Assembly: GCA_964346075.1 (NCBI GenBank)
Contig: CAYFTH010000021.1
Span: forward strand, 1-34,259
DNA from: Brumimicrobium sp964346075
GTDB taxonomy: Bacteria > Bacteroidota > Bacteroidia > Flavobacteriales_D > Crocinitomicaceae
DNA length: 34,259 nt
Direction of reading: 5' to 3'
Shown here: one piece after another, positions 1 through 7,829 of the stretch
Layout: the number at the start of each line of letters is the position of its first letter
How positions within the stretch are numbered: the stretch's first letter is position 1
The notes under the pieces: model-generated
Seen by the model: the letters and a program-made list of their open reading frames with translations, nothing else
Told to the model about the DNA's origin: nothing
The model's database searches: none
Made by a program: the position numbers and the translations under genes

Positions 1-401
1 GCCCGATCAGCTAGAAATAATAATCCTCCAGTCACGAATAACATAATTCCAACAAGAAGGATCTGACTGTCAAAAAAGGTCTCGATAAAATCATCCAGAA
101 AGAATCCAATGAGTGCAGCGGGCACCATGGAAAGAATAATCTTCATTGAGAAATTAAAGGCTTCATTGTTTTTAAACTGAAATAAACCTCCGAAAATAGT
201 AACAACGTCTTTTCTGAAAACAACAATGGTGCTCAACGCAGTAGCAAAATGCAGAACAACCGTAGTCATCATGCTTTCTTCACCGATCACTTCTCCACCA
301 AATAGAGCTTTTGCTAGTTCAAGATGTCCACTACTGGAAACAGGAAGGAACTCTGTGAGTCCTTGTATTATTCCAAGAATAATTGTTTCAATTATACCCA
401 T
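1..401 (-). CDS. uppP: Undecaprenyl-diphosphatase UppP (BacA), 5' part only
   Basis: Integral membrane phosphatase that recycles undecaprenyl pyrophosphate to the monophosphate carrier used for peptidoglycan and other envelope polymers. Reading the minus strand from an ATG at 401 gives MGIIETIILGIIQGLTEFLP followed by VSSSGHLEL. This is the signature N-terminal block of the family, with the conserved glutamate and the SSSGH motif. Several hydrophobic segments follow (LHFATALSTIVVF, MKIILSMVPAALIGFFL, ILLVGIMLFVTGGLLFLA). About 133 codons are visible; the rest of the roughly 260-residue protein lies beyond base 1. It is divergent from the DoxX-like gene on the plus strand. The family call is firm; only the 3' end is missing. 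Confidence 0.95.
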   Translation of the reverse strand, partial: MGIIETIILGIIQGLTEFLPVSSSGHLELAKALFGGEVIGEESMMTTVVLHFATALSTIVVFRKDVVTIFGGLFQFKNNEAFNFSMKIILSMVPAALIGFFLDDFIETFFDSQILLVGIMLFVTGGLLFLADR

Positions 402-620
402 AATGCGTCAAAATTCTGTGGCGAAAATACTGATATTTTTGATTTATTGTGGATATATCCAGCCTGAACAAGTAGCACCTGTCATAGCTCGGTGTTGAAA
501 AAATCACAAAAGTGACAGGGAGAAGAGCGGATATAAAGCACTTATCAATAATAAAGCCTTCTTATTATATTGTTGACATAATGTTAATTTTTGAATTGTT
601 CTTTAATAAAAACAATGTGT

Positions 621-628
621 TATTTTTG
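621..628 (+). promoter_or_regulatory. Bacteroidota -7 element upstream of the DoxX-like gene
   Basis: TATTTTTG matches the phylum consensus TANNTTTG exactly, about 15 bases before the preferred ATG at 644. A TTG at 596-598 lies 22 bases upstream and could be the -33 half. The 402-643 stretch otherwise holds no gene that I can support. Confidence 0.45.
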
Positions 629-643
629 TTGAAACATTTGTGT

Positions 644-1075
644 ATGAATTTAAACATACAGTTATTAATGCGCGTCGGTATTGCAGGTACATTTGTGGGG
701 CACGGTTTCTTCGCAATTGGTGTTGAACCAAAATGGATTCACTTTTTGACCAGCGCAGGATTCTCCTATGAGGGAGCAAAAGAAATCATGCCATTTATAG
801 GTTTTATGGACTTCCTAATCGCTATTTTCGCCATCTTTCTGCCCCTTCGTATTATTTTGATTTGGGCTACCATCTGGGCATTCGCTACTGCATTAATACG
901 TCCCATTGTTGGATTGCCGATCATGGCCTTTATTGAAAGATCAGCAAATTGGATTTTGCCATTAAGTTTGTTGTTTTTACAAGGTTTTCCGCGCAGAGTC
1001 AGTGAACTTTTTTACGTTCGATCCTCTGAAAAAACAAAAATAAATAAGAAAAAAATTTTTAATCAGAAAGTATAA
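644..1075 (+). CDS. Small DoxX-like integral membrane protein
   Basis: Hydrophobic protein of 143 residues with about four membrane segments (LLMRVGIAGTFVGHGFFAIG, IMPFIGFMDFLIAIFAIFL, LIWATIWAFATALI, WILPLSLLFLQGF) and a lysine-rich cytoplasmic tail. The spacing of segments and the early G-x-FVGHG pattern resemble the DoxX/DoxD family, whose biochemical role is poorly defined. An upstream in-frame ATG at 512 would add 44 residues with no family resemblance and would place a perfect -7 promoter element inside the gene, so the ATG at 644 is preferred. The next gene starts two bases after its stop codon, so the two are probably co-transcribed. Family assignment is tentative. Confidence 0.6.
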   Translation: MNLNIQLLMRVGIAGTFVGHGFFAIGVEPKWIHFLTSAGFSYEGAKEIMPFIGFMDFLIAIFAIFLPLRIILIWATIWAFATALIRPIVGLPIMAFIERSANWILPLSLLFLQGFPRRVSELFYVRSSEKTKINKKKIFNQKV

Positions 1076-1076
1076 T

Positions 1077-2657
1077 ATGAGATATTTTGCACTTCTTACA
1101 GTACTAACATTTGTGTTTTCAGTCAATGCCTTGACGGAGCATTACTGTCTCACATATCGCGATGATCCTTCTTCCACTATTGCTATCGGTTGGGGAGGAG
1201 ATAATGGAACGGTGTATTATGGTACAACAGATGAAGGATCTAATTACACGGCCTATCCCAACGTTCATTTATCTGATCGAACAGGTGGTGCCCATGGACA
1301 TTCGAGACACTTTGCCCGACTTTCAGGATTAACACCGAATACGATGTACTATTTTGTTATACGGGATGCGAATGGAGTGGTTACAGACCGCTATAAGTTT
1401 AAAACCTTGTCAGATGACCCGAATCAGCCATTATCTTTCATAACCGGAGGAGATTCTCGAGACGGATTTAAAGTACTTGGTGTTTATGTGGAGGATTGTC
1501 CCAGCGGAGATTGCGTTGAAATGCGCAGGCAAGGAAATCGAATGGTTGCTAAACTACGCCCGGACTTTGTAGCGTTTAATGGAGATTTCGTCATGAATCA
1601 AGTTACTTCCGATACTGAGGCAGAGTGGGATCAGTGGTTCTCAGACTGGCAACTTACAATATCCGATGATGGTCGTATGTATCCTATGACGCATACATTG
1701 GGCAATCACGAGGATAATTCTGACAATTTTGAACTTTTTGATATTCCGCAGGAGGAGTATTATGCGATCAATTTCCATAATGGCCTCATGAGAATGTACA
1801 TGCTGAATACAGAATTGAATGCTTGTACGGATACAGATCAGCTGAATTGGTTGATAAATGACTTACAGATTCACAGTGCCGGTAATGGCAATGATCCCTT
1901 TTGGAAGTTTGCTCAGTATCATGTACCCACATATGGTATGGCCAATAATTACGGCCTGGTACAAGAACAGATGACCTGTTGGGTAAATCTGTTTGAACAA
2001 TCACAGGTTCGACTAGTTTCTGAGTCACATGGACATTCTACCAAATGGAGTTATCCAGCGGTAGCTAATGCCAATGAAGATGATTTTGAAGTCGATATGG
2101 AAAACGGAATTGTTTACATTGGAGAAGGCCAATGGGGTGCACCACATCGTGAATTAGACTATACGGGACCTGACAAAAAGCCATATATCCGCGATCAGGG
2201 TGTTTTTGATAATTTCTTTTACATTCGTGTAACCAAAGATACCACTAGTATAAAGTGTGTGCGATTTGACGGTGAACCGAACGTACAGGCTATCACGAGT
2301 GATGATCTTGGCAAAATCTTACCTGAGGATGTTGTCATCTGGGAGCCTGCGAATGGTTCAACGTTATATTTAGTCAACTCCATTGATTACAGTGCAATCA
2401 ACGATGAGGTAAAAAAAGAGCGTTCCTCCGTATATCCTAACCCTACATCTGAAACATTGTTCCTTACCATTGATGCTTCTGAAAGTGGCAAGGCTGAATT
2501 GTATAATAGTCTGGGTAAACGCTGCGTGGTTAAAACATTCCGGGGTAATGAAAGTAAGGTGTCGATTGACATGTCTGAAGTTTGCACAGGTGTGAGTTAT
2601 TTACATGTACGGTACGATAACGGTACAGTAGAATCTCACCGGGTTGTCAAACAATGA
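1077..2657 (+). CDS. Secreted purple-acid-phosphatase-like metallophosphoesterase with T9SS sorting domain
   Basis: 526 residues. A signal peptide (about 1-19) leads into a fibronectin-III-like N-terminal domain of the kind that precedes purple acid phosphatases (about 25-112, ending in LTPNTMYYFVI). The calcineurin-like metallophosphoesterase domain (about 118-370) shows the dinuclear-metal ligands in order: GDSR (D126), NGD (168-170), GNHE (209-212), H282 in YHVP, and SHGH (H318, H320) where most relatives have GHxH. Residues from about 450 are a T9SS C-terminal sorting domain beginning VYPNPTSETLFL. Expected role: hydrolysis of phosphate esters outside the cell or on its surface. It lies two bases after the DoxX-like gene and upstream of two further T9SS cargo genes. 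Substrate is unknown. Confidence 0.88.
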   Translation: MRYFALLTVLTFVFSVNALTEHYCLTYRDDPSSTIAIGWGGDNGTVYYGTTDEGSNYTAYPNVHLSDRTGGAHGHSRHFARLSGLTPNTMYYFVIRDANGVVTDRYKFKTLSDDPNQPLSFITGGDSRDGFKVLGVYVEDCPSGDCVEMRRQGNRMVAKLRPDFVAFNGDFVMNQVTSDTEAEWDQWFSDWQLTISDDGRMYPMTHTLGNHEDNSDNFELFDIPQEEYYAINFHNGLMRMYMLNTELNACTDTDQLNWLINDLQIHSAGNGNDPFWKFAQYHVPTYGMANNYGLVQEQMTCWVNLFEQSQVRLVSESHGHSTKWSYPAVANANEDDFEVDMENGIVYIGEGQWGAPHRELDYTGPDKKPYIRDQGVFDNFFYIRVTKDTTSIKCVRFDGEPNVQAITSDDLGKILPEDVVIWEPANGSTLYLVNSIDYSAINDEVKKERSSVYPNPTSETLFLTIDASESGKAELYNSLGKRCVVKTFRGNESKVSIDMSEVCTGVSYLHVRYDNGTVESHRVVKQ

Positions 2658-2741
2658 TTTTGATAAATAAATAATTAAATTAGACTATAAAATTGAAAGT
2701 ATTTAGAAGTCGTCAACTACTAATAAATAAAATAAACAAAT

Positions 2742-3632
2742 ATGAAATTGAACCTGATTTTACTGATTACAGTTTTGTCGATGAATGTATTCGGCCAGAC
2801 CAATTATTTTTCTGCTACAGTGAGTGCTAATTCAGATGATGCAGAAGAAGACTTATCTGATGGGGGAATTGACTTGACGAGTTCAGATCTTGAGATGATT
2901 CACGATAATGGTGTGCTTGGAGTAGGAGATAAAGACCAGTGGGTCGGTATACGGTTTTCTAATGTAGCGGTTCCAAAAGATGCAATTGTCGATTCTGTAT
3001 TTCTTCAATTTACAGTGAAAGGAACTGATAGTGACCCTGCGGTGCTCCAGTTATATGGAGAGCGATTTTTTAACTCCTCTACTTTTGCAGACCTTGATTT
3101 TAATATTAGTTCGCGAACACGTACCGATTCCTCTATCTATTGGAACGTGCCAAGCTGGGAAAATAAGGATGATAGTGGTTTACAGCAGCGAACTCCTAAC
3201 CTGGCCAAATTATTTTCAGAAGTAATCACATTACCGTTGTGGCAAGAAGGTAATGCTGTAACATTTCTTATTGAGGGTAGTGGCAGACGCTCTGCGTTCT
3301 CTCACGATAATGATATCCAAAAAGCTGCTCGCCTGCACGTTTATTACCGCGAAAATACCGCAGCACTCCATTCTTCGGGTTCAGTTAGAAAGCCATCTAT
3401 ATACCCTAACCCTTCACGAGATGCTTTTTTTATCGATTTAAGCAGTTATTCTGCTGGAGCCTCGGTGTCGGTTGAAATATTTTCACCACTTGGATCTAAA
3501 ATCTACGAAACAAAACTTACAGGGGGAACGAAACATTCTTTCAACGATCAAATCAAAGGATATAATGGTCTGTTATTCATTAATATTGAGACGGAACAAA
3601 ACTTATTTACCCATCGACAAATGATCAAATAA
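2742..3632 (+). CDS. Secreted DNRLRE-like beta-sandwich protein with T9SS sorting domain
   Basis: 296 residues with a clear signal peptide (about 1-19, ending VFGQ). The middle (about 20-205) is a beta-rich domain whose elements (VGIRFSNVAVPKDAIVDSVFL, then Y-W-N-V-P-S-W and a closing ARLHVYY strand) resemble the DNRLRE/CBM-like domain of surface proteins that coat or bind polymers. A T9SS C-terminal domain begins at about residue 220 with IYPNPSRDAFF. No catalytic motif is visible. The stop codon is only 10 bases before the PhoD-like gene, so the two are probably one transcript; the upstream phosphatase is 84 bases away across an AT-rich spacer. It may be a surface-binding partner of the two phosphatases, but that is inferred only from position. 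Confidence 0.7.
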   Translation: MKLNLILLITVLSMNVFGQTNYFSATVSANSDDAEEDLSDGGIDLTSSDLEMIHDNGVLGVGDKDQWVGIRFSNVAVPKDAIVDSVFLQFTVKGTDSDPAVLQLYGERFFNSSTFADLDFNISSRTRTDSSIYWNVPSWENKDDSGLQQRTPNLAKLFSEVITLPLWQEGNAVTFLIEGSGRRSAFSHDNDIQKAARLHVYYRENTAALHSSGSVRKPSIYPNPSRDAFFIDLSSYSAGASVSVEIFSPLGSKIYETKLTGGTKHSFNDQIKGYNGLLFINIETEQNLFTHRQMIK

Positions 3633-3642
3633 TTATACAACT

Positions 3643-5478
3643 ATGCGTTTTTTACTACTATTTATGATAATTTCTATGACCTTATCAGGTCAAAATAGAA
3701 ATTCCCTTAAGATAAACGAAGCGCCGTTCCTTCATGGTGTTGCTTCAGGCGATCCACTAACAGATCGTGTAATTATTTGGACACGTGTTACACTTGATTC
3801 GAGTGTACAGTCAAAAGATGTGAATTGGCGAATTGCCACCGACACGAGTATGAGAAACATTATTAATGAGGGTGTTTTTAGTACAGATAATTCGAGAGAC
3901 TTCACAGTTAAAGTAGACGTTACTGGGTTATCACCATCGACCTGTTATTTCTATGATTTTGAAGTGGATTCAAGTTATTCGGTACGCGGGAGAACCAGAA
4001 CAGCTGACGAGGGTGATAACGACATGGTTCGATTTGCTTTGGTTTCTTGTTCTAATTACGAACACGGTTATTTTGGCGCCTACAAAAAAATAGCCCAACG
4101 CAATGATTTGAACGCGGTAGTTCATTTAGGAGATTATATTTACGAATACGAGACAGGCGGTTACAGTGCCAATATTAACGATCGAACAACCAAACCCTCC
4201 AACGAAACCGTGACGCTTGAGGATTACAGGTTAAGGTATTCTCACTATCGCCTGGATCATGATCTCCAGGATTTACATCAACAATATCCCTTTATTTGTA
4301 TTTGGGACGATCATGAGTTTGCAGATAATTCGTATATCGACGGAGCAGAGAATCACGACGAAACAACTGAGGGGTTATGGCAGAATCGCAAGTCAAACTC
4401 AAAAAAGGCTTATTTCGAATGGATGCCTATACGCGAGAAAGCTTCTGATAGTTCGATATACAGGAAGTTTGAGTATGGTAACTTGCTGAACCTTTACATG
4501 CTAGACACCCGAATAGAGGGTCGCGATGAACAGGTCGGAGCCTCTTCCTCAGATGTGAATGACCCGAATCGATCATTACTCGGAGCCGCTCAATTTAATT
4601 GGTTAAAAAATGAGCTTTCTAATTCTCAGGCAAAATGGAATGTATTGGGTCAGCAAGTGATGATAGCTCCACTAAGAGCCTTTGGTAATCCTGTTAATGC
4701 CGACCAGTGGGATGGCTATAATTACGAACGTTCACAATTATTAAATCACGTCATTAATACCAATATTGAAAATCTTGTTGTGTTGACTGGAGACATTCAT
4801 TCCTCTTGGGCGAATGATATACCGATGAACAATTATGATCCTGGAACGGGAGCTAATTCTGCCGGTGTTGAATTTGTAGCTACAAGTGTAACATCACCTG
4901 GCTTCGCTTTTGGATTTGGGAGTAGTGTGATACAATCGTTTAATCCGCACAACAGATGGCACAACATTACTGAGCACGGATATGTGATTCTTCATATCGA
5001 TCAGCAGAAAACACAAGCAGAATGGTACTTTTTAGATAACATTCAAGTGGACAGCACCGGAGAATCACTGGCTAACGCCTTTTATGTTAATGACGGAGAG
5101 CGCTTTTTACGACAATCCACTTTGGCTACATCTGGTTATTTGAATTGCATCAGAGCTCCAGTATTGCCCTATGATATTAACGATTATTTAAATGTTAAAG
5201 AAGAAAAAATAACTAAAAATCATCCCTTTTTATTCGGCGTTTATCCCAATCCTCATTATGACCAGCTAACGATTCACCTGGGAGCTAATCAAATGGAGGA
5301 GGTTACACTTAGAATAATTGATATGACTGGAAAGCTCGTATATGAAAAAAATGCTATTCGGGTGGATCGTCCAAGTCAGTTTATAAAGCTAAATACAAAT
5401 GGATTAGAATCAGGAGCCTATGTTTTACAAATCTCTGACGGAGATAAGGTATTGACCAGGAAGCTTGTTAAGCGCTGA
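3643..5478 (+). CDS. Secreted PhoD-family alkaline phosphatase with T9SS sorting domain
   Basis: 611 residues. Signal peptide at about 1-16, then the PhoD N-terminal beta domain (FLHGVASGDPLTDRVIIWTR, residues 30-48). The metal-binding catalytic core has SCSNYEHGYF with the family cysteine C136, HLGDYIYEYE with D164, WDDHEFADN (D222, D223, H224) and LTGDIHSSW near residue 381. A T9SS C-terminal domain starts near residue 532 (VYPNPHYDQLTI). PhoD enzymes are Ca/Fe-dependent phosphodiesterases/phosphomonoesterases. Exported here through Sec and then T9SS, it would release phosphate outside the cell. It is the last gene of the plus-strand cluster and converges, six bases apart, on the DUF2231-like gene. 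The family call is strong; the substrate is not known. Confidence 0.93.
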   Translation: MRFLLLFMIISMTLSGQNRNSLKINEAPFLHGVASGDPLTDRVIIWTRVTLDSSVQSKDVNWRIATDTSMRNIINEGVFSTDNSRDFTVKVDVTGLSPSTCYFYDFEVDSSYSVRGRTRTADEGDNDMVRFALVSCSNYEHGYFGAYKKIAQRNDLNAVVHLGDYIYEYETGGYSANINDRTTKPSNETVTLEDYRLRYSHYRLDHDLQDLHQQYPFICIWDDHEFADNSYIDGAENHDETTEGLWQNRKSNSKKAYFEWMPIREKASDSSIYRKFEYGNLLNLYMLDTRIEGRDEQVGASSSDVNDPNRSLLGAAQFNWLKNELSNSQAKWNVLGQQVMIAPLRAFGNPVNADQWDGYNYERSQLLNHVINTNIENLVVLTGDIHSSWANDIPMNNYDPGTGANSAGVEFVATSVTSPGFAFGFGSSVIQSFNPHNRWHNITEHGYVILHIDQQKTQAEWYFLDNIQVDSTGESLANAFYVNDGERFLRQSTLATSGYLNCIRAPVLPYDINDYLNVKEEKITKNHPFLFGVYPNPHYDQLTIHLGANQMEEVTLRIIDMTGKLVYEKNAIRVDRPSQFIKLNTNGLESGAYVLQISDGDKVLTRKLVKR

Positions 5479-5484
5479 TCAACA

Positions 5485-5979
5485 CTATTTGCTGAATGCT
5501 GAACAATCTTCACCCGGATGATGTGTTCCTGCGCCTTGTTGATAGACCAATGAGGCTCCAAGGTGACCGACATACATTAAGAAAGCTGTTCCTGCGATCA
5601 GGAGCAAGCTGATGATTACTTTGAATAGCTTCTTTAAGCGGATGCCCCAATCAATGAAAGAGGACAAAATATAAACCACACTTGCAATCGTAAAAAGTAT
5701 GGTAGTGATGGTTGCAAAATTTTCATGCGCTTTTAGAACGGTCGGGTCACACAGACTGCGAGAAACGATACCATCTGCAGCATCACCTGTCAGCATAGAA
5801 ATCCATGCACCGATTGTTCCGATGATGAGTAATGCGCCACTGGCTTTTGAGATCCAAGACTTCTTTATAACCAAAGCTGTCAGAAAAAACAAGGTTGCCA
5901 GGATCAAACTGGTTAAAGGAAGGTGAACAGATAGTGCATGCAGCACCTCTGTTCGCCATATTGATGGAAGTGTTTCCAT
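5485..5979 (-). CDS. DUF2231-like four-helix membrane protein
   Basis: 164 residues with four hydrophobic segments (about 20-40, 45-63, 85-107, 120-140). The opening EVLHALSVHLPLTSLILATL, with a histidine in the first helix, matches the DUF2231 family of small predicted cytochrome-like membrane proteins. In the third and fourth segments only hydrophobic residues stand out. The function of the family is not established. Its ATG lies one base after the stop codon of the lipoprotein gene upstream, so the two form a tight operon. The C-terminal tail contains HHPGEDC, a possible metal ligand cluster. Family level is likely; role unknown. Confidence 0.7.
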   Translation of the reverse strand: METLPSIWRTEVLHALSVHLPLTSLILATLFFLTALVIKKSWISKASGALLIIGTIGAWISMLTGDAADGIVSRSLCDPTVLKAHENFATITTILFTIASVVYILSSFIDWGIRLKKLFKVIISLLLIAGTAFLMYVGHLGASLVYQQGAGTHHPGEDCSAFSK

Positions 5980-5980
5980 A

Positions 5981-6292
5981 TTACTCCTTGATATCTACTT
6001 TAAGAGGGTCAAGTCGTTTCCCCACTTTTTTCACTTCAACTTCCACTTTTTGACCTTTTTCTAATGCAGAAAACTCAACAGCTTCCCCATTTTTAGTCAA
6101 CTCCGTTTCATCAATAAAATAAAGCTCTAATTTTTGATCATCGTCTGTTTTGACATAGATCTCAGATTTTTCCGCTTCAACTTCGTCTACAGTACCTGTG
6201 TACGTTCCAGATTCCACAACGTCAGTACTTTCGCCACAAGCACTCATAATAAATAGCGCGATAATCGAAAATATTCCTAGTTTAATTCTCAT
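5981..6292 (-). CDS. Small lipoprotein with DUF5666-like OB-type domain
   Basis: 103 residues. An N-terminal lipobox (FIMSACGES, Cys at about 19) predicts an envelope lipoprotein. The remainder is a compact, highly acidic beta domain: TGTVDEVEAEKSEIYVKTDD, a middle TELTKNG, and ALEKGQKVEVEVKK. This order of 'value, constraint, then effect on strand pairing' is typical of DUF5666/YgiW-like OB folds. First gene of a two-gene operon with the DUF2231-like membrane protein, and divergent from the MATE exporter. A perfect -7 element sits 24 bases upstream. Partnership with the membrane protein is inferred from the one-base spacing only. Confidence 0.7.
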   Translation of the reverse strand: MRIKLGIFSIIALFIMSACGESTDVVESGTYTGTVDEVEAEKSEIYVKTDDDQKLELYFIDETELTKNGEAVEFSALEKGQKVEVEVKKVGKRLDPLKVDIKE

Positions 6293-6315
6293 TTGAATAT
6301 GTTTTTAGTTCAATA

Positions 6316-6323
6316 CAAATTTA
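6316..6323 (-). promoter_or_regulatory. -7 element (TAAATTTG) for the lipoprotein/DUF2231 operon
   Basis: On the minus strand this reads TAAATTTG, an exact match to TANNTTTG, 24 bases before the ATG at 6292. I see no convincing -33 TTG at the expected distance. Confidence 0.45.
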
Positions 6324-6397
6324 AGAATAGATCTGGATTCTGAAATATTTGTGCGAACCTTGAATTATTATTTAAAGCTTACTTCATCAAAATCACG

Positions 6398-6405
6398 TAT
6401 CTTTG
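6398..6405 (+). promoter_or_regulatory. -7 element (TATCTTTG) for the MATE gene
   Basis: Exact TANNTTTG match ending 13 bases before the MATE start codon, implying a very short 5' leader. No clear -33 partner is visible. Confidence 0.45.
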
Positions 6406-6418
6406 AGGTCTTCATTTC

Positions 6419-7774
6419 ATGATAAAACAACCGACATATCGTTCGATTTGGAGACTTGCCCTTCCCGCCATGCTGGGAGGAATTGTTGAACCTGTTTTGT
6501 CGCTTACAGATCTTGCAGTTGTTGGTAACATCGGAAATAGCTCTTTTGACGCTACAAACGAAAATTTATCGGCAGTTGCTGCTGTTGGATTGGCAGGAAG
6601 TGTGCTGTCGGCGTTGGTGTGGATATTTGCACAAATGAAAAGCGCAATTTCAGCCGTTGTTTCTCAAGCTTATGGAGCAGGACGTATGCGCACGGTTGGA
6701 TCACTCATCCCGCAAATGATCTACTTTAATGGGATCGTAAGTGTTATCGCCATGTTTGGAACCATGCTAACTTCTGGGTTGATCTTTGAGTATTTATTAT
6801 CGGCATCGGGTCCCATTCTGCGAGATGCGGTAGCTTATTATGACATTCGTGTCATGGGGTTTCCTTTCACGTTGATTACATTTTCTGTTTTCGGCGTCTT
6901 TAGGGGGATACAGAATACCTTGTGGGCTATGATCATTTCCGTAACAGGGGGGAGTCTAAATATTCTTCTGGATTTTATGCTCGTCTTGGGTTGGGGAGGG
7001 CTCAATGCGCCACTGGGGGTGGAAGGAGCTGCTTATGCAAGTTTCATCGCGCAGATGGTGATGTTTTTGATGACGCTATACTTTTTACTTGTTCATTCTA
7101 AGATTCAACTATTCAATAGTGTTAAACGGTTAAATCCCATGTTCCCAGAGTTATTATTGATTGCAGGTAATTTGGTATTAAGAACGATGACATTAAACAT
7201 AGCTTTGATTCTCACTCACAAATTCGCCAACATTTATGGAACGGTGCAAGCGGCAACACATGCCGTATTACTCAATTTATGGTTGTTTTCAGCATTCTTC
7301 CTGGATTCTTTTGCTACCGCAGCTAATGCTATGGCTGGAAAGTTTTTGGGCGCTCGTGATAAAGAATCAATGGAGCGAAACCTTAATCGCAACTTAATGT
7401 TGAGTATGATTGTTGCATTTTCTTTAGCTGCAATTATAATGTTATTTGATCAATCGATCATGGGTCTGTTAATCGATAATGATGCGGTTTGGAGCGTTTA
7501 TCCCGATGTGCTTTATCTCTTTGCGATTTGTTTACCAATTAACGCTGTTGCTTTTGCGCTGGATGGTGTTTTTAAAGGAATGGGAATGGCTAAATTCTTG
7601 AGAAATGTATTGTTTATTTCAACTTTTGCCGGTTTTATGCCAGTGATCTTTATAGGACATTTTGTTTGTCCTGGTTTAGAGATTGTTTGGTGGTCCATCA
7701 TAACATGGATGGTACTGCGTTCAGCAATTCCATTCTTCTATTTTCGCTACTGGTTAACTAAATTTAAACCCTAA
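6419..7774 (+). CDS. MATE family multidrug/organic cation exporter
   Basis: 451 residues with about twelve membrane segments. The opening block (IWRLALPAMLGGIVEPVLSL, then TDLAVVGNIG) and a second, pseudo-symmetric half starting near residue 245 (LLIAGNLVLRTMTLNIALIL) match the two MatE repeats of the MATE transporter family. These use Na+ or H+ gradients to export organic cations or drugs across the inner membrane. It resembles the DinF-like branch more than NorM, but I would not fix the subfamily. Length is normal. The downstream antiporter gene is 55 bases away and appears to have its own promoter. Substrate is unknown. Confidence 0.92.
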   Translation: MIKQPTYRSIWRLALPAMLGGIVEPVLSLTDLAVVGNIGNSSFDATNENLSAVAAVGLAGSVLSALVWIFAQMKSAISAVVSQAYGAGRMRTVGSLIPQMIYFNGIVSVIAMFGTMLTSGLIFEYLLSASGPILRDAVAYYDIRVMGFPFTLITFSVFGVFRGIQNTLWAMIISVTGGSLNILLDFMLVLGWGGLNAPLGVEGAAYASFIAQMVMFLMTLYFLLVHSKIQLFNSVKRLNPMFPELLLIAGNLVLRTMTLNIALILTHKFANIYGTVQAATHAVLLNLWLFSAFFLDSFATAANAMAGKFLGARDKESMERNLNRNLMLSMIVAFSLAAIIMLFDQSIMGLLIDNDAVWSVYPDVLYLFAICLPINAVAFALDGVFKGMGMAKFLRNVLFISTFAGFMPVIFIGHFVCPGLEIVWWSIITWMVLRSAIPFFYFRYWLTKFKP

Positions 7775-7784
7775 TTATTGGTAG

Positions 7785-7812
7785 TTGAATGATAATATAA
7801 TTGTTAACTTTA
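7785..7812 (+). promoter_or_regulatory. Candidate promoter for the antiporter gene
   Basis: TTG at 7785-7787, then 17 bases, then TAACTTTA at 7805-7812, which matches TANNTTTG at seven of eight positions. It ends 17 bases before the ATG at 7830. Confidence 0.4.
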
Positions 7813-7829
7813 ATGCAAAATGTTAGTTC

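Noticed and set aside
226..498. 90-codon plus-strand frame at the left end
   Set aside because: It is antisense to uppP, whose minus-strand translation is unmistakable, and has no family resemblance.
512..643. Longer start for the DoxX-like gene
   Set aside because: The extra 44 residues lack family similarity and contain a perfect -7 element; the ATG at 644 fits better.
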